In this document: piece after piece, positions 24,094 to 35,093 of the stretch
Position numbering within the stretch: the stretch's first letter is position 1
Layout of the letters: each line of letters begins with the position of its first letter
DNA from: Dryococelus australis
Lineage: Eukaryota; Arthropoda; Insecta; Phasmatodea; Phasmatidae
DNA: 64,000 nucleotides
NCBI GenBank assembly: GCA_029891345.1
Contig: CM057002.1
Span: 67,722,590 to 67,786,589, forward strand
Direction: 5' to 3'
Position numbers and translations under genes: made by a program
Notes under the pieces: generated by a model
What the model saw: the letters and a program-made list of their open reading frames with translations, nothing else
Told to the model about the DNA's origin: nothing
Database searches by the model: none

Positions 24094-25429
24094 ACGCCAC
24101 TTAGTTTCAACATATTTTTTCTGGGGTTTAATAGGTTAACAACCTGCTATGATGTTCTGATCACTCTATAAGTGTACTGCTTTGAGAATATTTTATATTT
24201 TTGAATACTGTACAAAAAAAACTGTTAGAAAAAGCAATCAGAACAATTAATAAATTTTAGAGGCAAAAAAATTGTACTAATTAAAAGTGAACTTAAATAA
24301 AGATATCCATATTGGTACTATAATATAACAAAAAGGAAAATAAAATAACATTTATAAAAAATTAGTGCTAACCAAGTACATGCATACAAATTATGTTTCT
24401 TTTGACCTAATGTAGTTGGTTAATAATTTTTTGTCTCTTCACTGCTTCCATCTCTCGTTTGTTGTTCTGATTGTATAATAATTTTAGCTCATTCTTGCTT
24501 TATTTCCGTCCTTGCAAAAAGTTATTTGTTTTAGTCCTTGGCCCTAAATTTGTGGTCCTATTCGTTCTTCTTTACATTAATAGTTATTCTGCCTCACCTG
24601 AAGCTTGTGTATGTCTATGTCTTGTTCCGTAATCATAATTCACCTACAGTTCTATGATAGCTAGCTTGTCGCCACATTGTAATGCGAAATTACGGGTACT
24701 CTAGCAATGTTTCTTTTTTAAGTGGCGCATGTACTGTGTTGCTGTATCGTTGACTGCACTTACGTAGGGGAGATACTGGCGTGGTAGCTGGCGCAGCTGA
24801 CATGTAGGTCGAGGTCGGGGCGAGCTGGTGTAAATCACAGCTATGAGGGTGGCAAACCTGCAATCAGCAGTCGAGATCTGGCGGTAACTTCACGACCCAG
24901 CCTCCTTTTCGTCTTAATGTTGGCACCTCGACTTCTGGTGTGACAAGTTGCCTCACCTGGAATATATCCTCAGTCGTGAACTCGGTTTGTCTGAAGTTCA
25001 TATTACCTGCTGCATCGGTAACTAGTTCGCTCTGGATTATTTAAAACATATCACTCAACACAGTGAATCTTCTCTACACACTTACGAGTACTCTAATCAA
25101 GTGTAGCTTGCGGTAATCTGCAATCAAAAAGAAACTTCAGAGTAAACGTCTTGGAGTACGACCTGATACCGGGGAGTTAGCAAACTTCACTGACATCCAT
25201 ATGTTGCAATAATTAAAAGAAATTGTGAATAAATTTGTGGCTAGGTTTGACATACAGCACCAGTAGCATCACGCTAATATTGAGACTGGACCGTAGTTGT
25301 GTTGACGAGCTTTGGGAAGTTATGTCACAGCGATCAGCAAGGAACGCTGTGTGCCAAATTACAAAGTACTCAAGAAGGGCGGAAGCAAGATTGCGGCGTG
25401 TAATGCAGACTCCCACCACACACTGGCTT
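24094..25429. other. No gene seen
   Basis: Strongly AT-rich to about 24,700. A GC-richer portion follows (24,770-25,060) with no long frame. No recognised repeat. Confidence 0.5.
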
Positions 25430-25615
25430 CACTGGCCAGCTAGATGGCGGGTCGCAGTTCACCAATCAGCGCCTCGAGACTAGCATTTCAGACGGTAGCA
25501 CGACCAATAGGTAATCTTCCGCAACGTCCAATAGCCAATAAGATTCCATGCCAGTTTCCAGAGACTTGCACAGCCAATCAACGTGAGTGAGCTTAAATCA
25601 AACGACCCACCATGC
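25430..25615 (+). repeat. CCAAT-rich dispersed repeat D
   Basis: Four CCAAT boxes lie within 120 bp ('caccaatcagcgcc', 'cgaccaataggtaatcttcc', 'atagccaataag', 'cacagccaatcaacg'). The block 'ccaataggtaatcttccgca' followed by 'acgtcc' matches the copies at 48,955 ('ccaatagggaatctccc') and 43,410. It is a dispersed repeat of unknown class. Confidence 0.55.
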
Positions 25616-25789
25616 TATTTCGCTTCTCCATTCTTACCTGTTCTGTGGCGAAGTCACGTGCAAAGTTGTTCACTTACTAACTTGTGTTCACTGAGACTCG
25701 TGCAAGGAAACAGCTAGAAATTAATTACAAAGGTAATTACTGGAGATTCGTGAATTCAGCACATGCACTCGATGACAAATCTATCGATA

Positions 25790-26060
25790 CTATGGCATAG
25801 CCGCTTCATGGTAGCGCTTTGCTTGGGGGGGGGGGGATTCTCGCCAAGCGCCTGTACTCGGCCTCCTGTTAGCACATGACAGCAACTGTATCAGTGGCTC
25901 CCATGGACAAGGATTGATATACACTGAATCACAGCCAAGGTGCATCCAGCTAACATCGCAGTTGACCAGCTCCAAGCTCCGTACTGGTGCTGTGATGCGC
26001 TCTCCTCCCACATCCACGTAGGAGCCGCACACCCAGAGGAACCTGTGGTCCGGCCGTGGT
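25790..26060 (-). CDS. Exon-like open frame, unrecognised (weak)
   Basis: An open minus-strand frame of about 90 codons without an ATG start, reading through a hydrophilic segment with several cysteines and tryptophans (for example VNCDVSWMHLGCDS near the middle). Composition is closer to protein than most frames here. It ends in a poly-G-disrupted region (25,826-25,836). I see no convincing splice pair and recognise no family. It could be an exon or a dead fragment. Confidence 0.18.
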
Positions 26061-26519
26061 ACTACCCAGCCTCTACTGTCTCTCTAGGACAGTGCCGGAG
26101 CTGAGTTGATCCTTCTCAAGGAGAGTACCCTTCAGCTACCGCAAGTCCAATCTCAGTGGACCAGACTTAGCCAAACTCCCTTCCCTTTTCCATCGCTCCA
26201 TGCCATCATCTTCATTGTCACTAATCGGGTAAATCTCATCTATGATTTGTGCTATGTCATACAAATCCTACTTGTGTATGATGGGATATACCTCTTTCAT
26301 CAAGTTCAGTATGTCTTTATTGGGCTTTCTTGTTGCGTTCTGGTTTGTTTATGGGCTTGCCATCATCATCATAATCTTTATTTTTTTTTACTGTCATCTC
26401 TAATTACGGTTAGCTCTATCTTCCTTCCTGTAGGTGTATAATGCCATTTCTGAATAGGCTCTTCAGTGGATACAGTAGAAGGGGGAATTTATATCCATTT
26501 AAGGCCTTCATGCCCAGTG
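26061..26519. other. No gene seen
   Basis: Pyrimidine-rich plus strand. Frames up to 111 codons resemble nothing known. Confidence 0.45.
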
Positions 26520-26660
26520 TAGACAACTGAAGTTGAGTAGTAAGATTTGGGCAGCTCGTGACATCAAAGTCTCGAGAGCTGGCGAGGCGCCCGAGAAAAC
26601 ACGCTGACCAGAGGTATCCTTGGATCCCCACGGCCGAAAATCTGGAGTTTCCATAACGTA
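26520..26660 (-). mobile_element. SINE-1, fragmentary and internally deleted
   Basis: The tail block ('gatttgggcagctcgtgacat', the complement of the SINE tail) and the 'gagaaaacacgctgaccag' body block survive. The stretch between them is shortened, and the head is replaced by unrelated sequence after about 26,655. Confidence 0.75.
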
Positions 26661-27080
26661 GGTCGCTCCAGGCAGCGCTGGAGTCCAGAAAGGACTAGTG
26701 TGATGTAGTAGTGCAGTATGTAGGTGGAGGCAGGGGATGGCAAGCTGCCCAGAGACTAAAGGAAGTGAGGTGGGCTTGGTATGGTAAATAATGCGGGCCG
26801 AGCCTATTAGCGACATTCCAGCCCAGAGCAGGCGCGGGTCCAGCCCAGGGGAAAGTTTCGCCAGCAGGCAGAGAGAGCCTGTTACCTCATGGATAACACG
26901 GAACACACAACACTTGATCTGCTTTCCTGCTCTGGACCACACTCCACCCAGCATCACCCCGCACCCGCCCATCAATGAGCATCACCCTCGACCACTGGTC
27001 CTGCAGAGAAACCACGCCCTCCTAACTCTAACACGGAACACGAGTGCTTAACCCAAGACACCTCAAGTAAAGTGTCTACT
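26661..27080. other. No supported gene; GC-rich
   Basis: Overlapping frames on both strands, including a 155-codon minus frame that runs into the SINE fragment. No domain recognised. Confidence 0.4.
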
Positions 27081-27331
27081 TGGGGCCGTGGTGGCGTGGT
27101 GGACAGACTACTCGTTTCTCACCTAGACGAACCTGGGTTCGATTCCCAACGGGGTCGCTCTCATATTTTCGCACGTGTGAATCCGGGGATACCTCTGGTT
27201 GGCGGGTTTTCTCGGAGATCTCCCGTTTTTCCCACCCTTTCGTTTCAGCGCTATTCCATACTCACCTCACTTCACCCTCACCGGCTCTCAAGACCTCGAT
27301 ATTAAGAGCCTCTCAAATCTCTCCACTTCAC
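27081..27331 (+). mobile_element. SINE-1, full length with intact B box
   Basis: The head 'ggggccgtggtggcgtggtg' leads to 'gggttcgattcccaac'. The B-box consensus GGTTCGATTCC is perfect at 27,136-27,146. Body blocks 'ggcgggttttctcggagatc' and 'gcgctattccatactcacct' follow, then the tail 'ctctcaagacctcgat' and 'aatctctccacttcac'. It is one of the best-preserved copies. The frames here are SINE translations. Confidence 0.94.
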
Positions 27332-27639
27332 GCGATGTTCTTTGATTTTTTCATAATATTACATATTTAAGCCGATAAATTATGTTTAAATACCGTAAGT
27401 ATTCAATAAAAATTCATGTAATTGCTCTCTTTACTAGATATAGTATAAAAACATGTTTCATTTGTATATTTCTATTTTCATGGCGGTAGCAGAGTCTTCT
27501 TTGTATAAGCTGTCTTTACGTGTCATTGTATTGTCATGATTATACACTTTAAACTGTTTGTAAAGTAATGTTTAGAATTAATGTGGAAGAGTTAAAAAGC
27601 GATGCCCAGGTAGCATAGGCCAGTCACAATATGTATATA
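27332..27639. other. AT-rich, no gene seen
   Basis: No coding frame or recognised repeat. Confidence 0.5.
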
Positions 27640-27800
27640 AAAATAACAGCTGGTATGGTAATGCGCAGTGAGAAATAATTCTCATTGCAAAATATTATCA
27701 GACTATGTGAACACAAATTCTGTGCGTTGTCCCTTCAATGTTATCTTGCAGACTTTGTTAAGGTTTGTTGGTTTGCATTAGGCAGAGTTGGAACTATACA
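27640..27800 (+). mobile_element. MITE family X, fragment
   Basis: 'gtgagaaataattctcattg', 'caaaatattatcaga', 'ctgtgcgttgtcccttcaat' and 'tgttggtttgcattaggcag' follow the order of family X. Both ends of the element are missing. Confidence 0.65.
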
Positions 27801-27904
27801 ATGCTCCTTCATCGGACAAATATTGCACTGTTGTAGGATCTGAACTTGACTCAAGATTTTCGGAACAAATCACGCTTACCACTCGACTACAACGTTCTAC
27901 TAAC

Positions 27905-28225
27905 AAAATTCAGTATTAACACACTGTTATTACGGACAAGCGAATTTCGCGAGAATATTCCCACACTTGCTATATTTCAACACCCTATGGACATACACAC
28001 GGTTTTCTTTTCTTGATTGGTGGCAAGTCTTTGTGAGAAGACATTTTATTACTTGACTGGCCAATCGGAATAAGGTAACTCCGATTACTGCATGTCTGTG
28101 ATTCGTGGCCAGAAAGCAGAAGATGCGGAACGTGGAAACCAATCACGAGTGTGAATCTGAGCTGAAGTGTTGTGAAACACACCTGGTCATGGAATCTTTT
28201 AACGAAACTCGGCTGTCCTTAACTA
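27905..28225 (+). mobile_element. MITE family Y, complete-looking copy
   Basis: The left end 'tttcgcgagaatattcccac' and the inverse of the right end 'tcatggaatcttttaacgaa' form imperfect terminal inverted repeats (ideal TTTCGCGAAAAGATATCAC). Interior hallmarks are 'gtgagaagacatttta', 'cttgactggccaatcgg' and 'gtgttgtgaaacacacctgg'. The same order appears at 46.83/48.34, 40.9 and 63.7 kb. Non-coding. Confidence 0.8.
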
Positions 28226-28739
28226 TCGCAAATGCAAGTCAAGACATTCGCATTTAAAAAGAATACTTGAGTGTTTGATGTGAAGTTCGTTGGTGTAGGT
28301 GACTTGTGCTAATCTTCGATGTTTGTAGTCATATGGCCAAGGGACACCGCGGTTCCAGTGACAAAGAACACTTGGCGCAGACTCGAGGAACTGCTTCTTC
28401 CCTTATGGGAAATTATATGTTGCGTATTTTATGTTTACGAACTCAGGTCCGTTCTTCGCAATTACGGATTGCGTTTCCATATATATATATATATAGTTTG
28501 TACATTTACCATATCAGTGTATACGTATAGTGACAAAGCGTGAATGGTAAATTATTTCCCCATACATGCATCGTAACGTTCCTACAGTTGCTCAGGAAAG
28601 ATTCGAATGCGTAGGGAAATTGAGGGCTTTGTATAGTAGCGAAGCCAAACATTCCCATATTTTCAGCTTCGTACCTAGTACTATGTCCATACACTGTATA
28701 TCCTAGGTTAAAAACGCTATATCTGACTGAGTGCAATTC
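28226..28739. other. No gene seen
   Basis: Short overlapping frames and a small (AT)n run near 28,480-28,495. Nothing recognised. Confidence 0.5.
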
Positions 28740-28935
28740 GTACCTACATCGGCTACTGGCAACCGTACAGCGTAATTAATGTCTGTGATTGCTTCAGTGC
28801 TGATTGGTTGCTCAGCGATCCAGTTCTAACTATTGGCTAACAGCGTTTCTTAAGACGAACCACACAAGTTGTCGGCCAATGGCTGAAGAGAAACGAGTAC
28901 GCGACAACTTGCAGTTTAGTCTGCAGTTACAGCAT
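28740..28935. repeat. CCAAT/ATTGG cluster, possible repeat D relative
   Basis: 'tgattggttgctcagc', 'ctattggctaac' and 'ggccaatggctgaag' are spaced much as in the inverse of repeat D ('gcaaccaatcagc', 'gccaatagttag'). The similarity is partial, so membership is tentative. Confidence 0.35.
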
Positions 28936-29687
28936 AACGCGAATTTTGCGCGTCTCTATCTATACATTTCCGTAAAACTTACCGTGAATATAAGTAAAGT
29001 TATCAGCTATTCATTTATTTTATTTTATTTTTATTTATTTTTAAATTTCTCAGCTTTTTACCAAATGCATTTCCAGACATATTGCAGCCAATATAAATAT
29101 AACTAAACCAATGTGCTCTGGTTTCTGTAACGAATACAGTGGGTAAATATTAGAAAAATAAGTGCGCAATCATAATACAATACTTTTACTAGAGTATATT
29201 ATAAGATTATATTATATTTAATTTAACCAAAGCTTTTATACTTGTCAACACTCTCTCATTACACAAAAATTGTCAGCTTGTGGCCTAGATCAAACTTCTG
29301 TTAATTGGTTTGTTATTTATCTTAACGGAAGGAATTTCAAGGTAAGAATTGTAAATACATTTTCAAATAGTTATTCCAAACATTCTGGTGCTCCACAAGG
29401 TGGTACCTTATCTCCTTTATTTTTTGATATATTTCTCAGTGACATAACTTTTGCTATACATAATTCAAGTATTTTGATTTACGTAGATGATGCTATTAAA
29501 TTATATAAAAGCCTTTTAGTATACGTGATCAATTGAAAACTGCAACAATATATTAACGCGCTATACAAACGGTGTGTTGAAAATTCTAAGGACCTTAGTT
29601 ATTAAAAAATACAGTGCATTACATTTACTAGAAAAACTGGATGCATACACAAGAGTTATTACGTTAATAATCATCAAGTTAAACGTG

Positions 29688-29926
29688 GAAAGTGAAGAGA
29701 TTTGGATGGCTATTAAGATCGAGGTCTTGAGAGCTGATGAGGTGAGAATAAAGATGCGCCGGAATGAAAGGGCGGGGGAAACGAAAGATCTCTGAGAAAA
29801 CCCGCCGACCAATGGCATAGTCCGACACGACTCACACATGCAAAAATCCGGTGACCCGCCCGGGTATTGAACCCAGATCGCCTTGGTGGGAGGCGAGCAG
29901 GCTAACCGCTCAGCCACCGCGGCTCC
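29688..29926 (-). mobile_element. SINE-1 inserted in the LINE, with 14-bp duplication
   Basis: A full-length SINE-1 on the minus strand, with the head at 29,926 ('ggagccgcggtggctgagcg' inverted here) and the tail at 29,690. It is flanked by a perfect direct repeat TCAAGTTAAACGTG at 29,674-29,687 and 29,927-29,940. The RT reading resumes directly after the second copy. Both boundaries of the SINE are thus fixed at 239 bp. The insertion post-dates the LINE. Confidence 0.97.
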
Positions 29927-30109
29927 TCAAGTTAAACGTGTATCATACTTGCGTGATTATGGTGTTATTCTCTATGAGAAGCTTCATTTTGATCATCAGA
30001 TAGATAGTGTTATATCGAAACGGTCTATATCTGTAGGCCTTATCACTTATATTACCAGATATTCTACCAAGAGCGACTCATTATTATGTCTGTACTATTC
30101 TTTAATAAG

Positions 30110-30185
30110 ATCTAAGTTAGGATATAGATCTAAGTTAGAATATAGATCTAAATTAGAATATCAATCTAAGTTAGAATATAGAGTG
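30110..30185 (+). repeat. 18-bp in-frame expansion in the RT fossil
   Basis: 'agatctaagttagaatat' recurs four times at an 18-bp period, giving the hexapeptide RSKLEY (variants RSKLGY, QSKLEY) in tandem in the RT frame. In relatives this region normally has one such segment, so the extra units are a local duplication. Confidence 0.9.
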
Positions 30186-30900
30186 GAACTCCATCACGGA
30201 GACTGATTATAAACGTTTAGAAAATATTCAGATTAGAGTTTTTAAAATTATTCAGAACAGCTTTCACATAATTTGCACACATATTGACTATGAATACATT
30301 TTATTACACTACAAATCTCACACCTTAAAACATAAGCGTTCTGTTTTAGATGCCTATTTTTTTAAAGAATTTTTTCTCTGTTTTCGAATGCAGCAAAATT
30401 ACTAACAACACATGTTTAAGAGCTCCATCCCACAGGAAAAGAAATCTTGAGACCTTCAGAGCATCACAAACCTCTTCCAACATAGTAAAATATGTATAAT
30501 CAATAGTAATTACTATTGTAAATATATAGATACCTTTGTCAAATATTTAAAATTAAGTATGCATGATCTGCTTATGTACCGTCATGATAATTAATGCCTG
30601 ATTGACTGTGCTAACTCCGAGTTATTATAATTTTTTGTTTGCTTTATTTGGCGGGTTTCTGTTTTCTTATTCTTTATCTGAATGTGCCCGAGTGACGGTG
30701 GTAGGAAGGCATGCTAACAGCAACACCCTCTCTAGCTCGGGGACACAAAGTAGTTAATAGCTAGTGTGTTTCCTTGTTATCTATGTTTCTATAATAGTAT
30801 ATAAAATTCAGTGTCTGTATTTTCGCCAGTGCCAGCCTAGTTAGGGCCTTAGGTCTGTTTGGCTGACACTTTAAATTTCTGAAATAAATAGATAAAATAT

Positions 30901-31261
30901 ATTATATATTATAATATAATATTATTTTCCTGACTGTAGTAAATTAATTACGCCACTGTGTACGGAGTTGGAAAGGTTATCATGGATTGTGTGCGTAGAA
31001 AAATGAAGAAAGTTAGCATGAATGAGCAGACAGTGCTGGCTCATTACAAAAACATTTTCTCTTCAAATATTGTCTGCTTGCGTAGGAAGCACAATAAGGC
31101 CAAGGTGCTCCGATGCCAAGTTCCACGCATTAACTTTCACATCCACATACTCGCTGCCAAGTGGCGAGGTAAGTTGTGCTTAACATCTCGTCGACAGTGA
31201 GATCATTACATACTGAGCATGTTGCTCAGAGGAACAGGAACTAGTAGGAACTGTGGGGAAG
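30901..31261. other. No gene seen
   Basis: The first 40 bp are AT-rich after the LINE tail. An 80-codon frame (30,958-31,200) is unrecognised. Confidence 0.45.
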
Positions 31262-31384
31262 GAACCATCATTCGTCTGGAGTGAGTTTGGGAAACCATGC
31301 ATGATCGGGCTGGTATTCGAACACAGGTCCTCGAGACGGGAGCCCTAAGGTTTACCACCGAACCACTTCTCTCGGCTGTAAGTG
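31262..31384 (-). mobile_element. SINE-3: tRNA-like head of a third type
   Basis: On the minus strand 'gagagaagtggttcggtggt' leads after about 25 bp to 'gacctgtgttcgaatacc', a B-box-like GTTCGAATACC. The order and spacing fit a tRNA-derived SINE head whose body continues as 'atgcatggtttcccaaact'. It differs from SINE-1 and SINE-2. Only one copy is seen here, so the family assignment is tentative. Confidence 0.5.
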
Positions 31385-31401
31385 GCAAAGGAAGTACGCT
31401 A

Positions 31402-31832
31402 TTATACTCTATTCTGGGTTTCTTCTCTAACACTTTTTGAATCTAACCTTTCGAAAAATCACCCCATGGAGGACGTATTTGGTTGTTGTATAAATATGCC
31501 TTGTATCACAAGCGTTCTAATCTTCTGTTAAAAAAGAAGTAACTTATTTTTCGTTAAGCAGAACTTTAACTTATTTTTTGTCTATAAAATATTATTTAAT
31601 TTATAATTAATTAAAAAACCGTCAGCAAGAAAACAGGTGTGTTGGTATTACTTATTAAGAAATAGTTCTTATGAAATATACTAATATACTGAGAGCACAC
31701 GAATTTGGTGCGCTGTCCTTTTGGTGTAATTTTCTAGATTGGGGTAAGCTTTGTTCGCGTGAGGCGGATGCCCTGGTAGTAGAATTTCAGCAGGGCTTCA
31801 GAAAAGTTTAAAGTAACCGTGAATGGACTATA
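31402..31832 (+). mobile_element. MITE family X, unbroken copy
   Basis: Runs from the left terminal motif ('tatactctattctgggtttc') to 'aaccgtgaatggactataga'. The region corresponding to the nested insertion of the 8.5-kb copy is continuous here ('gtgttggtattacttattaa'), which proves the insertion there. No coding capacity. Confidence 0.85.
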
Positions 31833-32828
31833 GAAGCAGCACTAAGAATCAGTAACATTATATAGCCGAGAGCTTCTTAGCATTTTGAGCCCATGACCTC
31901 TCCCCTTATATTCTGTTGTACGAGATCACCTCCACTCAAATTTATGATTTGCAATAGGTTATTAATACCTATACAAACACACACACATACATGCATACTA
32001 CTGTGAAGTTAGGGAATAGAGATAGATGTAATTGTCTGACATCATGTTAGGTTGCAGCGTTCTAGGCCCATGTCTGCAACATTTCTTTTTTCCTCTCTAG
32101 CTGCAGTACATGTGAGCTTCTGTGTCCTTGTTTTCCTGACCCAATGAGACTTGTGTCGCTCTCACACTGGACGTACATGACTCATCTGCGAATATCTGAG
32201 CATGTGTCATCCAGTGATCAACGTATTAGGAAACCATAGATATTCGGAGACTACCTTGACGCGAAATAATTCTTTAATGATGGGGGGGGGGGGGTAGGTG
32301 ACCACCGTCTCTAGAAATGGAATTAACATTGTAATTAAAAGTTCAGCGTTAATTTATATATGGGCCGGGGTTTGGAGAGTGAGTGTGTGTGAATGACGGG
32401 GGAGGGGGGGGGGGACAGAACGTCGAATAGTTTCGAGAAGTCTGCCATCCCTAGTAGACATTCTTAACGCCTGGAGGTGACGAAGGAAGTGTTATGACAG
32501 GCTCTCCCTAGACTGCAATATGTGTTTGCTGAGAGATGAATGTCTCCCTTACCAGATGTGTGACAGTAGAGTACTTTGTTCCTTGCCTCAAGGGAACTGC
32601 CCAGGGAAGATTTACCATTCGTATTGATCCGGAGTATACTCGTTCACGCCTGGCAAGTTACAGACTATGTGGTATTATGGTCGCTGCTGCGCGAGTGCAC
32701 AAGCTAGCTCCAATACAGACCTCGAGCGCATTTCCATCAGAAATGCTACTGCTCGCCGCTGACATACCAACTATTCTATAATTGGTTACTTCTCGTGCTA
32801 TGTACGCTTAATTCGAATCAGTGACAAC
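31833..32828. other. No gene; two poly-G runs
   Basis: G homopolymers near 32,282-32,294 and 32,401-32,413, with a GT-rich stretch between. An 81-codon frame (32,536-32,781) is unrecognised. Confidence 0.5.
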
Positions 32829-32983
32829 TCTCGAGCAATTGCAGACCTGCATGATCGCAAGCACCTATTGCAGTGCTACCTTGTCAAGGATACAACTGGT
32901 TACTCTCGAGCAATTGCAGACCTGCATGATCGCAAGCACCTATTGCAGTGCTACCTTGTCAAGGATACAACTGGTTACTCTCG
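32829..32983. repeat. 75-bp tandem duplication
   Basis: Two near-identical direct copies of a 75-bp segment ('ctctcgagcaattgcagacc' to 'ggatacaactggttact'). Both keep the same frame because 75 is divisible by three. No mismatch was noticed between them, so the duplication is recent. Confidence 0.95.
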
Positions 32984-33429
32984 CCTCTCAAAGGCGTCAA
33001 CCAATGCACGAACAGGCAAGTCTCTAGTGTACATAGGACTGCGGAGTCTAGCCTGCACATTTTCCAACTCACGAGATTTTCCTATATTTAATTAATTGTT
33101 AACGCATGTACATGAATCTATTAATTTTTTTTTTTTCAGTTTTATTAAGCCAATAAGAATTCTGATATTCTAGTACCCGGCGCTTGAGAGTGGGTTGCAA
33201 AGAAGTGAGCCAAGTAAAAAATGCATCGTCCAATGACAAAAGGTAAAAGAATATACCATGCCTGCGACTATAAGTTTGCTCGAAAAATTTCTGCGCAATT
33301 TCCTGATTCTCTAAACGCAGACCGAGTTGCACAAGGGGTGTGTTCAAAGTTTTAAAACTTGTTAATTCAAGATGTGAAACAAACAAAAGTAATAAACTAT
33401 TCAGTTAAAATCGTTTGTCCAGCTCTCTG
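32984..33429. other. No gene seen
   Basis: Short T-run near 33,127. A 95-codon minus frame (33,099-33,386) is unrecognised. Confidence 0.45.
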
Positions 33430-33610
33430 CTATGTCACAGCGTGGCAGTTCCTGTGATGTGAGCTTACCCAGGATCTGATTGGCAGCGCTAGGCTCTAGG
33501 AAAGAACATTGGTTGCTGCATGTTGCGTCAGAGTTCCCATTGGCTGAGCTGCCGGCAGGCAACCGTGCGCTGATTGGCAGACATGCAGATGGCCAGTGAT
33601 GCCATGTTGC
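33430..33610 (-). repeat. CCAAT-rich dispersed repeat D, inverted
   Basis: On the minus strand 'cagccaatgggaactctgac', 'gcaacatgcagcaaccaatg', 'cctagagc' and 'gccaatcagatcc' follow the order of the 48.96-kb copy ('cagccaatagggaatctccc', 'caacatgcagacagcc', 'ctagaatctcgcccagc'). Four ATTGG words are visible on the plus strand. Confidence 0.6.
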
Positions 33611-34148
33611 GGGTTAATGCGGTTGAAATTGGCGCAGTAAGAGGCTATCTCACCTCAGTGTGGTCAGACACTGAGATCGTGTCGTGGCTGGTCATACACT
33701 ACGTCGCTATAGAAACTGAGAGTATTTACAAACGTTTAATTCCGTCGTAGCTAATGAGGGCAGGCGAGTCGCCAAGTACACGTGTCTTCGTGGAGGCCAG
33801 CTGCGAGCTCCCTGGCTCTGCGCCACATCTTCACTACGTGATCCGCGAACTTATCGCTATGAAAGACAAACGGCGGAAGTGACTGTGTTTCGTCCTTCTT
33901 ACATCCATGGTCCCTCTTCCAGGCCTTCTCTATCGCTAGGCCGTCTTGCTCTAGCGACGCCAGTCACAGGGTAGCTAACAATACAGAGGTGAAACTGCCG
34001 CCAGTACCGCCAACTCATTTCTGCCCTTCGGTTTCCTCCCGACAATAAAACTAGAATATCTGCCAGTGGAGATTACACGGCTTTTAACTTGTCAAGATAG
34101 TAAAAGTCTGCGACAAAAACTTGAGTGAAGACGGAAGGAAAGGAAAGG
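33611..34148. other. GC-richer stretch, no gene proven
   Basis: Relatively GC-rich sequence between repeat D and the small frame at 34,149. It could include a promoter or 5' exon, but no decisive signal was seen. Confidence 0.35.
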
Positions 34149-34304
34149 ATGGCGGTTCCGCATAGCAGGCGAGGAAAGGAACTGGCTGGTGTTGGTAACC
34201 GTGGTGAAGTGCTGAACTGCCAACTAGACGAGCTTAGGTTTTCCCCCGAGGTAGGTCGTGCGGTCAGGAAGTGTAGTCTGTGCGGCGTGCCTCGCCACAC
34301 TTGA
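34149..34304 (+). CDS. 51-codon frame with donor-like site (weak)
   Basis: The ATG is in the context aggATGG. The frame runs 51 codons to TGA and contains KCSLCGVPRH, a lone CxxC knuckle. Inside it, 'ccccgagGTAGGT' at about 34,243-34,255 resembles a splice donor, so the real exon could end there. Repeat D lies about 540 bp upstream. No family recognised; chance remains likely. Confidence 0.15.
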   Translation: MAVPHSRRGKELAGVGNRGEVLNCQLDELRFSPEVGRAVRKCSLCGVPRHT

Positions 34305-35011
34305 GCGGCTCAGAGACCCACTATGGTAAGAAGTAGATTGGTGGAAGGGGGAGGGGTCTGCAACCTTTCCACCGCATTTGACTGGCGCAGATGGTGGGGA
34401 TGACCACGCCCCCTCTTGCTTCCAAAACATCACTGACTTGAATGTTTACATGTTCTAGAAACGCGTATTTTCCGTCCATTACTGACCGAAAATAGTAGTC
34501 TACAATAATGGGCGAGTTTCGAGTAAATAAACTTGGATGCGTTTTTCGAAGGAATCAATAATAAATTTTCAAGACAGGTAGTATTATTTATCTTCTTAAA
34601 ATATTAGCTTGCAGAGCTCTAATGCGAGACTGCATATAACATTGAACAGAATTTGCATTAGAGGTTTCTGTATTTTAAATGAACCCCGAGTTGGTTAAGT
34701 ATAAACAAATACACTGACCAAGATATGTGGTATCGATTCCTTACAGCTACCTGTAATCTGTCAGTTAAAATTTGAAGGGTAGCCTAGAAAATTTCGTTAA
34801 TAATATTATGTTTTTCATTATTTAGTTGCACATTTTTAAGTTCTACGACTTTTAAATCTTGTATTTAGTTTACGTGTCAGGCACTGCATTTTTAAAGTAC
34901 TTAACAGTACATATGTATTTATCATCCCCCACAGAGCCAAACATCGAAACAATAGGAATTTTATAATTAGCCAAGCTGTTACAGGAATCTCTTTTAAGAA
35001 CCTCAAGAATG

Positions 35012-35015
<4 letters not shown>
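34305..35015. other. No gene seen
   Basis: AT-rich from about 34,450. No recognised repeat. Confidence 0.5.

Positions 35016-35092
<77 letters not shown>
35016..35092. repeat. (AT)n microsatellite, 77 bp
   Basis: Uninterrupted AT dinucleotide run. Confidence 0.98.

Positions 35093-35093
<1 letters not shown>

Larger units (their letters stand above)
29222..30900 (+). pseudogene. Non-LTR retrotransposon 3' end, dead reverse transcriptase
   Basis: The frame from about 29,222 reads through RT domain blocks: a nucleotide-binding segment GAPQGGTLSPLFFDIF (about 29,389-29,436) and the catalytic-type YVDD (about 29,480). A frame break and an internal stop follow. Past an inserted SINE it continues with the C-terminal RT/thumb-like region (DYGVIL, then YYSLIRSKL near 30,095-30,120) and further homologous frame fragments to about 30,480. 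A non-coding 3' region ends in an 'aaataaatagataaa' tail near 30,880-30,895. The block order suggests a Jockey/CR1-like LINE. It is 5'-truncated and multiply broken, so cannot be active. Confidence 0.85.
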
